From NCBI RefSeq assembly GCF_037102585.1, contig NW_027043819.1, forward strand, positions 744,001 through 808,000: DNA of 64,000 nucleotides, written 5' to 3'. The DNA comes from Saccharomycopsis crataegensis (taxonomy: Eukaryota > Ascomycota > Saccharomycetes > Ascoideales > Saccharomycopsidaceae). The stretch's first letter is position 1. Every line of letters starts with the position of its first letter. This document shows positions 52,253 to 62,103 of the stretch, piece by piece. A program made the position numbers and the translations under genes. The notes below the pieces were generated by a model. The model was not told the origin of the DNA and searched no databases. It saw only the letters and a program-made list of their open reading frames with translations.

Positions 52253-53073
52253 ATGGTATGTTTGGCAAAAGAATGATGAATGGAAACAAAGCAAACGTTA
52301 ATACTGGGATATTATCTATTGATTAGACTGAGAGGGACTGGTTAAGAATTAGATATTGATCCTGAAAATTATTTTGATTTCTGGCCAACTGAATCCGTAA
52401 TGAGTTTGGAAAGCTACAAATTTCTTTGGTCATGAATGAAGCAGGCGAGCAATATAATAATGGCTCTGAATATTTGGAAGTACCGGAGTATGGATGGATG
52501 AGGCATGACCATTATCCAGAATGACGAAACTTTTAATTGATTGATTTCGGTAAAAAATCTGGTCTTCCAAAATATACATTTGTCTATCGATCATGGATAT
52601 TGAAAATCATAAAATGAATGTTTTCATTTTTTCTCAACTAGTTTGTGTGTTGTGAATTATGTGCTGGATCGTTGGATCGTTGAATATTCTGAAGAATTTT
52701 TCTGCGAAAAAACTATGGAAGATTTTTTTTTTTCAATTATATGATTTGTGAATGGTTTTCCGTTTTATTTCTTTAAAGTACCAACTTATCATTGATAATA
52801 TTTCCCGGCTATTATAATTGCTACTTTTTATTATTGCAAACGGCATTCCTTACTAACTCTATATGATAGGATTCTAAAGCCGCTCCAGTTACTCTTGCCA
52901 AAGTTATCAAGGTCTTAGGTAGAACCGGTTCCAGAGGTGGTGTCACCCAAGTCAGAGTCGAATTCATCGATGACTCTTCCAGAACCATTGTCAGAAACGT
53001 CAAGGGTCCAGTCAGAGAAAACGACATCTTGTGTCTTATGGAATCTGAAAGAGAAGCCAGAAGATTGCGTTAA
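52253..53073 (+). CDS. RPS28: 40S ribosomal protein eS28 (Rps28, spliced)
   Basis: Exon 1 is only the ATG (52253-52255) and exon 2 is 52870-53073, giving 68 residues. The sequence is nearly the yeast protein, with [20 protein letters not shown], then [17 protein letters not shown] and the end [10 protein letters not shown]. eS28 sits on the head of the small subunit near the mRNA exit. The intron (52256-52869, 614 nt) has GTATGT, TACTAAC at 52851-52857 and GATAG, and is far longer than the others here, a common trait of ribosomal-protein genes. The N terminus MDSKAAPVT aligns with yeast MDNKTPVT, which supports the ATG-only first exon. Confidence 0.97.
52256..52869 (+). other. RPS28: RPS28 intron
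   Basis: 614 nt, right after the start codon. I looked for a guest snoRNA: one RTGATGA-like box and several CTGA boxes occur but without a terminal stem, so none is called. Confidence 0.95.
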
Positions 53074-53924
53074 GTTGAGTTTTACAATTACAAATTTTAT
53101 ACAAACAAAATTTTTCAAAATAAACCTCTCCATTTCACGACTCTTATTGCTGCTTTTTGTTACATAATTCCAAAAATCCTGTTAAGTCGAATATGTTTTG
53201 ATGGCTCATTAGTGTTTATATAATAATCAACCTATTGTAATAAATCTTCATATTTGGATGAAATCAATTGTATATTGAATTTGTAGATTAAGTCTTTTTT
53301 TTTTTAAGAGAAGGAAAGAAAAAATAACCACAAGATTGTAGTGAAATTTTTGGATTGTTCAAATGCTTGTCAAAAGGAAATGAAAAATACCAAAAACGCG
53401 AGTGAGTGAGTGAGTGAGTAAGTGAGTAAGTGAGTTTTTTTTTTTTTTTTTGTAATTCGTTAAATCGTTAGTGGTGAATTAATAAAAAGAAAGGAATAAT
53501 TTTTTTTTGTTTTTTGTTTTAGACCATTCATTAATCAATGACTTCATCGCATGTATCATAAACCTAATGCTGAAACCAAAAAGAGGAGCACTGACAGCAA
53601 ACAAACAAACAAGTAGGAAAGGAAAAAATTAACAACAAAAAAAGAATGAAGGAACTTTAGGAGTTACAAAAGAATAAGGAGGAGAGTGAGAGAGACAAAA
53701 AAAAAAAAGAGAACCCAGAACAATCAAATAATAACAACAATAAACAGTAAAAATACATCTTCAACCACCATATGCTTTTCAAACCAAAGCACGTCGCCAA
53801 CTAACCAGATATAGCCAAATATCTACCGTAATACCACAAATATGAATAACAGAGAAAGAAAAAAAAAAAGCTAAAAAGAAACAAAAAAAAAAATAAAACA
53901 CCTCCCATTATTATCTAAAATTTA
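53074..53924. other. intergenic between convergent RPS28 and cyclin
   Basis: AT-rich with a GTGA-type tetranucleotide run (about 53400-53435), several T- and A-tracts and no supported gene. Confidence 0.55.
53400..53435. repeat. AGTG/AGTA tetranucleotide repeat
   Basis: About nine units of AGTG with some AGTA variants, followed directly by a T-tract. Confidence 0.85.
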
Positions 53925-55706
53925 TCATTGATCTGTCATCTCTGTATCAACGGGATGAGAAGGTTGTACGGTAGGATTATTAGTAGCGGTATTATTGGGG
54001 TTAGTGTTGTGAGGACCATTATTATTATTATTAGTCTTGGCCTTTTCTCTTTTCCAAAATTTCAATAGCAAATCAGCATAACGCTGCAATTCATCTGGTT
54101 GGATCAACAACTTAAAATCTGTTAGCAAGATGAATTGAAGCTCGATATGATTCAATTCATCTAATGGTAATCCTCCAACTCTAGCATATCTTGCATTTTT
54201 GTAAAAAACATCACTGAAGAATTTCGATGAGACGGTAATACCAGCAATGATCAATCGATGAATATTAAAACTATCCATGACAAAAAGTTGGGATTGAGAA
54301 GTATGCCTTTTGAAACCCCCTAATGACCCAGGAGATGTTGCTGATAGTGATGATTGACTGTTACAATCATCATTGGAGGAGTTGATATTTGCTAGCTTAG
54401 CAATTCTATCAAAGTAAACCAATAAACTTAAAAAAACCTCGTTGGTCATCGGACAATACTTCAAAATTCTGAGGAAATAATTATAAATAGGAATCGCTGG
54501 AACGTTGGTCCCATGAAAGGCTAAAACGTTGGCAGTGAATTTGTTAGTTTCGTGCAATTGAGACGCTTGATTATAGTGATTTGGATGCAAAGTATCGTTG
54601 GCATCAATGATTTTTTGTAATAAGGACGCGAGCATGAGTAATAGCTCTTGAGATGGATAATCAACAATATTCAAATGTTCTTCACCCCTACTATCAATAA
54701 TAATACCATTCTGGCTTTGATGGGGAATTATTGGATCATAAATCTCTTTGGCTGCATTAAATGGTTCGTTTGATTCCAGTAATTGATGGTGATGGTGGTG
54801 ATTATGATGATGGGTATGTGTTTGAGGATTGACATTTGCCGAGCCATTGTTACTGTTGATGTTATTATTTTGAATATTGGAGCTTGCAGTTTCCATAGAA
54901 ATATTGGTGGTTGTAATTGCTGGAGCTGGCTGAGGGAAATGAAAGTTAAAGCTTCCCAGCTGCATTCCCGGGGCAGCGATAGAATGAGGATGGAAGTTAT
55001 TGAAACTTTTTGGTTCGGACGAGACTGGGATAAAATGGTTAGTTTTACCCAAGGAAACTGGGGCCGAAGAATATGATGATGCCGCAGCATTGTAATTATT
55101 AAGTTGATCTTGCTTGATGCTGTACTTGAAAGAAGACGACAAAGACGACGTCGAGTTATCGACCACAGGAAACTTTTGGTTACTTGGTGGTGGAACAGCT
55201 CTCATATTCGAATTACTATACGTTCGATGACCCAAGCCTCGATCTCTAGGGTTAGGATAAGGGAAGTTTGACTTTGAGTCATCGATTTGTTGTAACTTTT
55301 CTTTCGGACTTGAATTTAATGATTTCTGAACTTTTGCTAGTTTGGAAGTAAGTAACGACGCACGAGGTCCAGGATTAATGAATTCCGATCGGTCACTAAC
55401 TGAGTTATTGGAGTATCTTCTATAATGAGATTCAGAGGGATTCGGCAAAGGACTTTCAGTATTTCCCATAGTGTTACTATTATTAAATGTGAAATTACTA
55501 TTACTACCAATGCTACTTGCAGCATATTGACTTAAATCCGCACCTTGTGGTAAATAGGACGATGATGGTGTGTTGGTATTAACTGGCAAAGCTCCATTTT
55601 GTGTGAGTGAGTTTTGTGGGTTATTGACATCATACGACGAACCTCCTGCTGTGTTGTTGACGGAGGCACCATTTTGATGTCCAGGAATTCCTATGGGATA
55701 TACCAT
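53925..55706 (-). CDS. Pho85 cyclin of the Pcl6/Pcl7 (Pho80-like) group
   Basis: A 593-residue protein with a long disordered N terminus (Ser, Asn, Gln, and a His-rich patch near 295). The cyclin box spans about 350-560. Conserved pieces are IPIYNYFLRILKYCPMTNEVFLS in outline, DSFNIHRLIIAGITVSSKF, and FYKNARYARVGGLPLDELN, the Pho80-type signature. These cyclins guide the Pho85 kinase; Pcl6/7 act in glycogen metabolism. The choice of Pcl6/7 rather than Pho80 rests on gene order: PET117 starts divergently next door, and PET117 and PCL6 are adjacent in S. cerevisiae. An acidic short tail ends TEMTDQ. The start is the first ATG. Confidence 0.82.
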   Translation of the reverse strand: MVYPIGIPGHQNGASVNNTAGGSSYDVNNPQNSLTQNGALPVNTNTPSSSYLPQGADLSQYAASSIGSNSNFTFNNSNTMGNTESPLPNPSESHYRRYSNNSVSDRSEFINPGPRASLLTSKLAKVQKSLNSSPKEKLQQIDDSKSNFPYPNPRDRGLGHRTYSNSNMRAVPPPSNQKFPVVDNSTSSLSSSFKYSIKQDQLNNYNAAASSYSSAPVSLGKTNHFIPVSSEPKSFNNFHPHSIAAPGMQLGSFNFHFPQPAPAITTTNISMETASSNIQNNNINSNNGSANVNPQTHTHHHNHHHHHQLLESNEPFNAAKEIYDPIIPHQSQNGIIIDSRGEEHLNIVDYPSQELLLMLASLLQKIIDANDTLHPNHYNQASQLHETNKFTANVLAFHGTNVPAIPIYNYFLRILKYCPMTNEVFLSLLVYFDRIAKLANINSSNDDCNSQSSLSATSPGSLGGFKRHTSQSQLFVMDSFNIHRLIIAGITVSSKFFSDVFYKNARYARVGGLPLDELNHIELQFILLTDFKLLIQPDELQRYADLLLKFWKREKAKTNNNNNGPHNTNPNNTATNNPTVQPSHPVDTEMTDQ

Positions 55707-56361
55707 GTCGTTATTATTCTGTGGGAGTTGATCAACATTAGTAAATTGTTCATTAATGAATTAACTCTTATCGTTTAATGCAATATATTCTTTCCCCCCC
55801 TGTCTCGACTCGTGGTGTGCTTCGTTGTTGCGCACATCCAATTGGATGTTAGAGATTAATATAAGCTTTAGACGGTATTCCTTTAAAATGGACCAAAATT
55901 CTGGGATCATCATAATCTGGTTTGGTTCCACCAAGTCTCCAGAGGAGGCAAAAAATAAGTCTTTGAAAAGGACGGATACTCACCTGCGTCACTTGGATGT
56001 CGGAGTTACACCTTGTAGATTGTGCTGGCTTGTGACCCAAGACTATAAAAGAACGGACAGTGCGGCAACCTATTTTTGATCTTACAACCAATAATAATGT
56101 GATGGGCCCAAATTGCTTATTAAAAAAACACTGTCGATTGGGCGGATACCCGGCGCTCGGTTCCCTATATAAGCCAACTTGGGCGGTCACCCGGGGGAAG
56201 GAGGAAACCGGCGGCGGCGTGAGCCGCTGGTTACAGAGCCCCTGGGCAGGAGATCCAAAGCGGCGGGCCGTTTTTTTTTGTGTGATTTTTTTCCGTTCTC
56301 TGACGATGTATGATATAATGATAGTAGTTATATGTCTATAAACAGAATACAACCATAGAAA
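55707..56361. other. divergent cyclin-PET117 upstream region
   Basis: A 655-bp shared region. The part nearest PET117 (about 56140-56275) is GC-rich for this window, with many CGG triplets, a TATATAA at 56166-56172 and a hairpin at 56206-56232 (10-bp arms, one mismatch). Confidence 0.5.
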
Positions 56362-56716
56362 ATGTCTAGGGCTTCAAAGATCACGCTAGCGGCTACCTCG
56401 TTGACATGCGCTGCCACCGTCGTGTGGGTCCACTATGTCCAAGAAGCAGAAAGAGCGGTACGTGTCTGATCTCTTTATTTTTGTTGCACCATAATGTGTC
56501 AATCCCCAACTAACATGATTACTATAGGCCTTACATGAAGGTCCAAAAAAGGATGCCAAAAGAATGCAAGAGAAGATCGCAGCTAATGAAAAGAAGAAGA
56601 TGATCAATGATCAAGAACATAAATTACAGCTAGAATTGCGCAAAAAGTACGAGGCGATCCAGCCGTTGAGTGGGGTGAAGGTTGTCGGAGAAGACACCAA
56701 CAAGACCCAAGAATAG
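56362..56716 (+). CDS. PET117: Cytochrome c oxidase assembly protein Pet117 (spliced)
   Basis: Exon 1 is 56362-56457 and exon 2 is 56528-56716, giving 94 residues. The start MSRASKITLAATSLTCAATV and the following VHYVQEAERAALHEGPKKDA match S. cerevisiae Pet117. Later LRKKYEAIQPLSG also matches. The protein lies in the mitochondrial matrix attached to the inner membrane, helps Cox15 make haem A oligomers and is needed for complex IV. The N-terminal hydrophobic helix serves as targeting and anchor. The intron has GTACGT, AACTAAC and ATAG. Too short to stand out as a long frame, it is found only by splicing. Confidence 0.93.
56458..56527 (+). other. PET117: PET117 intron
   Basis: 70 nt: GTACGT, CAACTAAC at 56507-56514, end ATAG. 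It falls between two Ala codons of the conserved ER-A-A-LHEGP segment. Confidence 0.92.
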
Positions 56717-56913
56717 ATCAACTAAAACATCATTTCCTTTCAATGTAAATATTTTCAACCTACATAGCAGATAGCTGCTTTCAAATCTCTTTCACACACA
56801 GAAAAACAGAGTGAACAAAACACAGCAAAAATAATGCCGCCTACTTGTACTAATTGAACAAAAATTTTTTATACCGTGTAATAATGGCTATAAAATGTAA
56901 TTTTTCAACTAGG

Positions 56914-58977
56914 TTAACATGTACTAAAGAATACTTCCTTTGTGTCCCTCTTTCTGCACATTTGTGGACAATAAGGACATTTGAAAGAAACGCTGTCCTG
57001 TCCAATTGATCTGTTTGTAGAACTATTTATTCTCCATATGTTTCTGGCAGAACTGACTTCTCCAGGTGCTCCTGTCAAATTGAATCTTCTAAAGGTGACG
57101 TATGAGTTATCATTGTAACTATTGTCATCCATGTCAAGGGGCTGTGATATAGCATTGGCCGAAGATGTCGAATTATTGTAACCCTCACTGTATCGATTTT
57201 CCATGTAACTTTCTTCCCCTTGAACTTCCTGATCTTCATCTTCATCTCCTTCATCTTGCTGATCGGAGTCAGGGAAGTCATAATTTTGATTTGATAATTC
57301 ATTCTCTAGTGAATCATCAAAGCCATCTGAACTCCCATTAGTTGTATTTTGCTGATCTGCAGCTTCACTATTATTTTCATTCCCATCATCATGGAAAACA
57401 TCATTTTCAAGCCAGCTTCGATACGCTCTTCTTCTTTTTTGAAATTGTTTACTTTCTAGCAAATTATTCAAACTTTCTCTTGATATAATATGTTTGCAAG
57501 GCAATAATATTGGAGGGTTCTTCAGAGTAGTCTCTTGTCGTGAAATTGGACAAATGAAGATAGGATGGTCATTTTGTAAAAATTCCGGTAAATCAATACC
57601 AATAGGCAACTCATCCTTAGAACCCCATTCCGTTGGAGGGTTATCATTCTTATATTCGCTTTCGTCCCAATCACTTTCTCTTGTTTCATTTGGCATAGAA
57701 ACTGATCTATTACGTGGGAAATATTCTCCAAAAGACCCTCGATAGATAATATCATTATCAGTTTTATCCTCTTTCGAAGCCGTTGATAGTGATCGCTGCA
57801 ACTTCTTATTAACAGAGTTAAATTTAACAATATATGGCAAAGCCATATACGAAGCCATAAATACCAAATATAGGTTCGAATTCATGTGCAAATTGTGAAT
57901 TTGACAGAAATTTTCCACCAATTGTGAAATCGTCGCTCTATAATTTTTCAAATTTTTAGCAAACATTTTGGAATACGGATTCGTTGACACAGCACCACCT
58001 TGGGCGTCCTTGAGTTCTTGTGATAAAATTGTTGAAGTGAGCAACTTTGAAGCGGTAGCAATTTTCTCAACAGATCTCTTAGAGTATAGAAATTTACCAA
58101 AGTTGCTTTTTGCATAGACGTAAGCGCCAAACCTATTAGTGTCATGGACATCATTGCCATAGCTGGTGGTCTCGTCATCGTCGCATTCGTCAGCAATATG
58201 TTTCAAAGATGAATTGACACCATAATATAGCAAATAGAATTGAAGTTCGTGTAATTGGAATTCGATGTCGCTACCGATTTTCTGAAGATCTCTGGAATGA
58301 GCTTTACACCATTCGAAGGCTGGAGTCAAATCTGGTTCATCGATCGCAATTATTGAGTCGATCATGCTCTTCAACTTTGCCATATCATTTTTGAAATCTG
58401 CTGATATAGAATAATTGAATTGATTTTCCAATAATTCTACTAGTCTGTTATTGGATTCGGATTCTTCCTTCTTAGTGAATTTGCCGTATTTATTAGTTTC
58501 TCGTACGACATGATTCAATATTGTCTGGTTGATCAAGTCTTGGTTGGCACTGGTTAGTTTCAACCCATTAGTGATCGCAGGATTGAACTGTTCAAGTTCT
58601 TCCAATAGGTCGAATTCGTACACCTTGTTATCAACAAGCTTCATTATCTTGGACATATGATTGTTTGATTGTTTTTGAACTTTACCGACCCTGTCTTTCC
58701 ATAAATCAACCCTAGATCTTATTGATTGATTATAATCATAGTTTTTAGATTTGATTTTATTAGTCACTGGAGTATTTTCTTTCAATGTGCCCTGCTTGGT
58801 GTTATTATCTGGGGTTCCCCCATTTGAGTCAATCTCCTGTTGTAATTGCTGTTCAACCTCCTTCAAATAAGAAATCAATTCCTTTGTCTCCGTCAACATT
58901 GGCTGGGTGCTTCCATTTTGCCTGAATTTACCATACTCGCCTAGTAGCAGCTGGAACACACTATTATTGGCCGCCAT
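56914..58977 (-). CDS. RMD5: GID/CTLH ubiquitin ligase subunit Rmd5 (Gid2)
   Basis: A 687-residue RING subunit of the GID complex, which marks fructose-1,6-bisphosphatase and other gluconeogenic enzymes for degradation after glucose return. The helical LisH/CTLH-type region covers about 180-400 (e.g. FEWCKAHSRDLQKIGSDIEF, FAKNLKNYRATISQLVENF). The degenerate RING begins HPIFICPISRQETTLKNPP (Cys476) and LLPCKHIISRESL (Cys494, His496). It ends with FKCPYC (Cys667, Cys670). In S. cerevisiae about 22 residues lie between His and the last CPYC; here there are 170, acidic and Asn/Ser-rich. The frame is open throughout and I see no intron signals. S. cerevisiae Rmd5 has 421 residues and lies beside CTA1. 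Confidence 0.9.
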   Translation of the reverse strand: MAANNSVFQLLLGEYGKFRQNGSTQPMLTETKELISYLKEVEQQLQQEIDSNGGTPDNNTKQGTLKENTPVTNKIKSKNYDYNQSIRSRVDLWKDRVGKVQKQSNNHMSKIMKLVDNKVYEFDLLEELEQFNPAITNGLKLTSANQDLINQTILNHVVRETNKYGKFTKKEESESNNRLVELLENQFNYSISADFKNDMAKLKSMIDSIIAIDEPDLTPAFEWCKAHSRDLQKIGSDIEFQLHELQFYLLYYGVNSSLKHIADECDDDETTSYGNDVHDTNRFGAYVYAKSNFGKFLYSKRSVEKIATASKLLTSTILSQELKDAQGGAVSTNPYSKMFAKNLKNYRATISQLVENFCQIHNLHMNSNLYLVFMASYMALPYIVKFNSVNKKLQRSLSTASKEDKTDNDIIYRGSFGEYFPRNRSVSMPNETRESDWDESEYKNDNPPTEWGSKDELPIGIDLPEFLQNDHPIFICPISRQETTLKNPPILLPCKHIISRESLNNLLESKQFQKRRRAYRSWLENDVFHDDGNENNSEAADQQNTTNGSSDGFDDSLENELSNQNYDFPDSDQQDEGDEDEDQEVQGEESYMENRYSEGYNNSTSSANAISQPLDMDDNSYNDNSYVTFRRFNLTGAPGEVSSARNIWRINSSTNRSIGQDSVSFKCPYCPQMCRKRDTKEVFFSTC

Positions 58978-59058
58978 TTTTCTATTATCTTCCGGTAATG
59001 ATATTACTTATCGGATAAGATAGGGAAAAGAAGGAGTAATTTTCTGGAGTCTTCTCAC

Positions 59059-59066
59059 CTCATCGC
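59059..59066. promoter_or_regulatory. PAC-type element (CTCATCGC)
   Basis: A perfect PAC core (GCGATGAG on the minus strand), 82 bp before the RMD5 ATG. PAC usually marks ribosome-synthesis genes, so its place at RMD5 is unexpected and may be chance. Confidence 0.4.
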
Positions 59067-59359
59067 ATCGTCAAAATCGGGGAGGCGTCGCCGGATACAG
59101 AGGTGCCATTTCCACGGGTTTTATGTTTTGGCGGACTGTCAAATTGAATTACATTGAAAAGTTGGCTAATAAAAATAATAATGTATATAATACTGGTTGA
59201 TTGTATTTATCTGAAAAAAGACAGCAGTGTCATTTTCTCGTTTGTTGCAATCATGTTGCGCAGGGACCTGTAAAAATGGCTTCAATTCACACTTCGCTAA
59301 TAACCACAATCAATCACTTGATTTCGTAAGTTCAAAAAGTCAACAGATGATTGCAGAGT

Positions 59360-59872
59360 TTAGTCACTTATCCTCTCCTTCTTTGTGTTTCTTCCCCCTA
59401 AGCAACGATTAATATGATTGGCGAACCGGCTTCCCGCAATGTTTCTATTGCAATTTGTACAAACAAAATATACGCTGTTATCGCTGACTTTGTCATTGCC
59501 AAATATGTCCTTAGAGTTTCCTTTATTAAATATAAATCTTTCTTTAATCTGTTTATCCTTCTGTTTTGTGGTTGGCCGTGGCAACTGTGTCACAGCCAAA
59601 GGTCGTCCGTATTGAGATCGTAGATGCTCCTCTTTAAGTAATTCTTCGGCTACCACTTCGTGTGTGATTGAGTTGAGCATTTCAAGAAGGATTTCGGAGC
59701 TCTGTAGGAATAGTGTTAGTTTTACTGTTTTTTTTTCTCATCACAAGATACTGGGCTTCTTGAGGAAAGATCAAATCTTGAGTGATCTTGAATACGAAGA
59801 TCAGCAATCTGAGACCCCATTCAAATGGGAGGTAAACGCACGTACTAGTGAGGCTATCGTTGGCAGTGACAT
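59360..59872 (-). CDS. SGF11: SAGA deubiquitination-module subunit Sgf11 (spliced)
   Basis: Exon 1 is 59872-59846 and exon 2 is 59701-59360, giving 122 residues. Exon 1 encodes MSLPTIASL. Joined to SSEILLEMLNSITHEVVAEE it makes the N-terminal helix that packs against Sus1 and Sgf73 in the Ubp8 module. The zinc finger follows the family pattern: Cys90, Cys93, His105, Cys109 in VCTNCNRNIAGSRFANHINR. The module removes ubiquitin from histone H2B in the nucleus. The open frame alone would start at ATG 59680 and lose half the helix. The intron (59702-59845) has GTACGT, AACTAAC and ACAG. The third codon is a CTG, so that residue depends on the genetic code. Confidence 0.85.
59702..59845 (-). other. 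SGF11: SGF11 intron
   Basis: 144 nt: GTACGT, AACTAAC branch near 59717, end CTACAG. Phase zero. Confidence 0.82.
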
Positions 59873-60207
59873 GTCTTATTGATTATTATAGGTATTCTGT
59901 ATAGTTGCTTGGAAAATGGTATAGATCACCAGAAAATATATTGGGTTTCCTTGAACCTTCTGTTTCCTTGAACCTTCTGTACTGCTGGATAAGGAAAGGG
60001 AAAAAATGTGTGAACTTGAAAATTGTCACATGGGCTCATCTGAAAAAAAAAAAAAAAAAAAAATTATAGGAGTGCAATACTTTCAAAGATCAATCATTAG
60101 AAAGAAAAAAGTTTGAGTGTTTGAAGGACTGACTTCTATTATCTGGAAAGATAAAAACTGGATAACTCAATTTTGGCTGTGACTCTCACCTCTTTCTATC
60201 ATATACC
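59873..60207. other. divergent SGF11-SEN54 upstream region
   Basis: A 335-bp region. It holds a 17-bp tandem duplication, CTCATC at 60035-60040 directly before a 21-nt A-tract, and no gene. Confidence 0.55.
59946..59979. repeat. 17-bp perfect tandem duplication
   Basis: Two identical units of TTTCCTTGAACCTTCTG side by side in the SGF11-SEN54 promoter; probably a recent slippage or repair event. Confidence 0.9.
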
Positions 60208-61473
60208 ATGATTGATGAAGATGATCTTCTTCTTGAAGAATTCACACAAGGAAAGAGTTCAATACCCTCTGAAAAGAACCCTGGCGAAGAAGATGAAGAT
60301 CAATTAGATGATGAGATCCAAGATTGGGGATCCTTTCTAAAGGCATCGAATATCCAAATCCTGGGGTTGACCCCGCAGTCACATATCGTGCCAAAGAGAG
60401 GTGATAAAGGGTTTGAACCTACTGCAAATAACTATGATAATTTACTTTTACAAAATAAGAGAGATATTATGTACGCTACCATAGGAAACTCTTCCCGTGG
60501 CCATCATCATAAAAACCACGTTGAAGCGTTCTGGCTGGCTGATGCATCTAGTAACGAGGGGGAAGAACAATATGCTGTGGTCCCAAAACCCAAAGGAAGT
60601 GCATTTAACAGTATGGGCATACCGAGTTCCCAACGTCATATTTTTTTGAACTTTGAAGAGATTTTATATTTGGTAGAAAGAGGAAGTGTGGATTGTTATC
60701 TCATTGGCAATACAAAAGATGCTAGCGAACAAAAGGCGTTACCAATGAATTTACAAATGTGCTATTCTGCATTCTTAAAATCCAGTGAGGATTATGACAT
60801 GTTCTACGTCTACAGTTATTTGAAAAGATATGGATATGTGGTGAGACGGGCCACGGAGGATATTAAAAGACCACCAACTGTGAATAATAAAAAAAGAGGT
60901 CCAGGGTTGTCGACCACCTTTTGGAATATAATGTTCAAGAAGCCTTTACTAACAGTAGGTTCAATTTTCTATAAATTACTAGGCGCCCCATTACTAGCAG
61001 TATTGCCCAAATTAAGAGTTTTGTTGAGTAGGTACTCATGGTCAACATTGTATGAAAGCTTATATGCAACTAGTTATGGCACGGTTCTTGACTATGAAAA
61101 TTTTAAAGCGGTTGATACTTCTAAATTCAAGATTGTGTACAATCTTTGGAAGCCCAATAATCACCAAAAGGCCAACACTCCACCGGACTTTCAAGTAATA
61201 ATTGTGAATACCAATTTGACAAGTCTTCCAACAGTGGACGAAATCAAATCAATCTTCAAAAAATGTTATGACCATGACAGAATTTTAATTGCCATTCTTG
61301 ATAATGGGATGTTGAATTTCATCAAACCAACTTCAAGTAACGTGGGTGGTAAAAATGCGTACTTAGAGGGGATTAAGAAGCAACTAAAAAGAAAAAGAAA
61401 TAATAATAAGAGTAATAGTAATAGAGGTGGAAGGCTGAACAAGGGTAGTAGAGGGGGAAAAGGTAGAAAATGA
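60208..61473 (+). CDS. SEN54: tRNA-splicing endonuclease subunit Sen54
   Basis: A 421-residue structural subunit of the SEN complex, which cuts introns from pre-tRNA; catalysis is done by Sen2 and Sen34. The acidic N terminus leads to HIVPKRGDKGFEP, a conserved Sen54 entry motif. The strand-rich core has VVPKPKGSAFNSMGIP and LNFEEILYLVERGSVDC. The C-terminal endonuclease-like fold has YDMFYVYSYLKRYGYVVRRA. The extreme C terminus is a basic, Gly/Asn/Arg-rich tail (SNRGGRLNKGSRGGKGRK) that could touch tRNA. Three in-frame CTG codons occur, one in this tail. In yeasts the complex sits on the mitochondrial surface. The start is the first ATG. Confidence 0.93.
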   Translation: MIDEDDLLLEEFTQGKSSIPSEKNPGEEDEDQLDDEIQDWGSFLKASNIQILGLTPQSHIVPKRGDKGFEPTANNYDNLLLQNKRDIMYATIGNSSRGHHHKNHVEAFWLADASSNEGEEQYAVVPKPKGSAFNSMGIPSSQRHIFLNFEEILYLVERGSVDCYLIGNTKDASEQKALPMNLQMCYSAFLKSSEDYDMFYVYSYLKRYGYVVRRATEDIKRPPTVNNKKRGPGLSTTFWNIMFKKPLLTVGSIFYKLLGAPLLAVLPKLRVLLSRYSWSTLYESLYATSYGTVLDYENFKAVDTSKFKIVYNLWKPNNHQKANTPPDFQVIIVNTNLTSLPTVDEIKSIFKKCYDHDRILIAILDNGMLNFIKPTSSNVGGKNAYLEGIKKQLKRKRNNNKSNSNRGGRLNKGSRGGKGRK

Positions 61474-62103
61474 GTTTCTATTATGTACTGACGAATTTCA
61501 CGAACTTTTTTTTTTGCATTTTTTTTGCATTTTTCATGTTGTTTTTTCTGCTTTTATTTCAGAGATTGAAATACTCACTCAATGAGACAACCTGGATCAA
61601 ATATCAATAAGAGCATATTTGGAGAGCTAGTGATGCATTCGCTCAAAATATATGAACAATCGATATTGGTTACAAATACTATCTTTCTGTACAGGTCAAG
61701 ACCGAAGACATTTCCGATCAACACATAGTGTAATACACATCTCATGTTTCATTAGATTAAAACTGCTAAGTTTTGATGTTTCTCGCGTATATTTTGGTTC
61801 AAGAATACCAAAGTTGCAAAGTCACCAATTACTGTTAATATACTTGTGTAATTTATCTTACATTTTTGCATTTAGAAAGTTAAATGTTAGAGAGGATAAC
61901 CGTGAATTAAAGTCAAACACCATATTAGGTAAGGTTACAAAAGTAATTGGAAAAAAATTAGAAGTAATAAACAAGACACAACAAAAACAAAAGAGGAGTA
62001 ATAGGAGTAATAGATAATGCGCAGCGTTCAAAAAATAACACACGAGAAACGATTAATAAAAATATAGAAAGTAAAGGGAACAAAGTAAACCAAAAAAGGA
62101 TGA
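61474..62103. other. intergenic between convergent SEN54 and transporter
   Basis: AT-rich 3' region. A frame at 61652-62017 has no recognisable product and ends in a basic, low-complexity stretch; I do not accept it. Confidence 0.5.

Noticed and set aside
52256-52869. C/D-box snoRNA inside the RPS28 intron
   Set aside because: A TGATGA box near 52273 and several CTGA boxes exist, but I find no terminal stem or convincing guide.
59678-59680. ATG at 59680 as the SGF11 start
   Set aside because: It would remove half the N-terminal helix; splicing to the exon at 59846-59872 restores it with proper signals.
61652-62017. 121-codon frame between SEN54 and the transporter
   Set aside because: It has no recognisable product, a low-complexity basic end and lies between two convergent stops.
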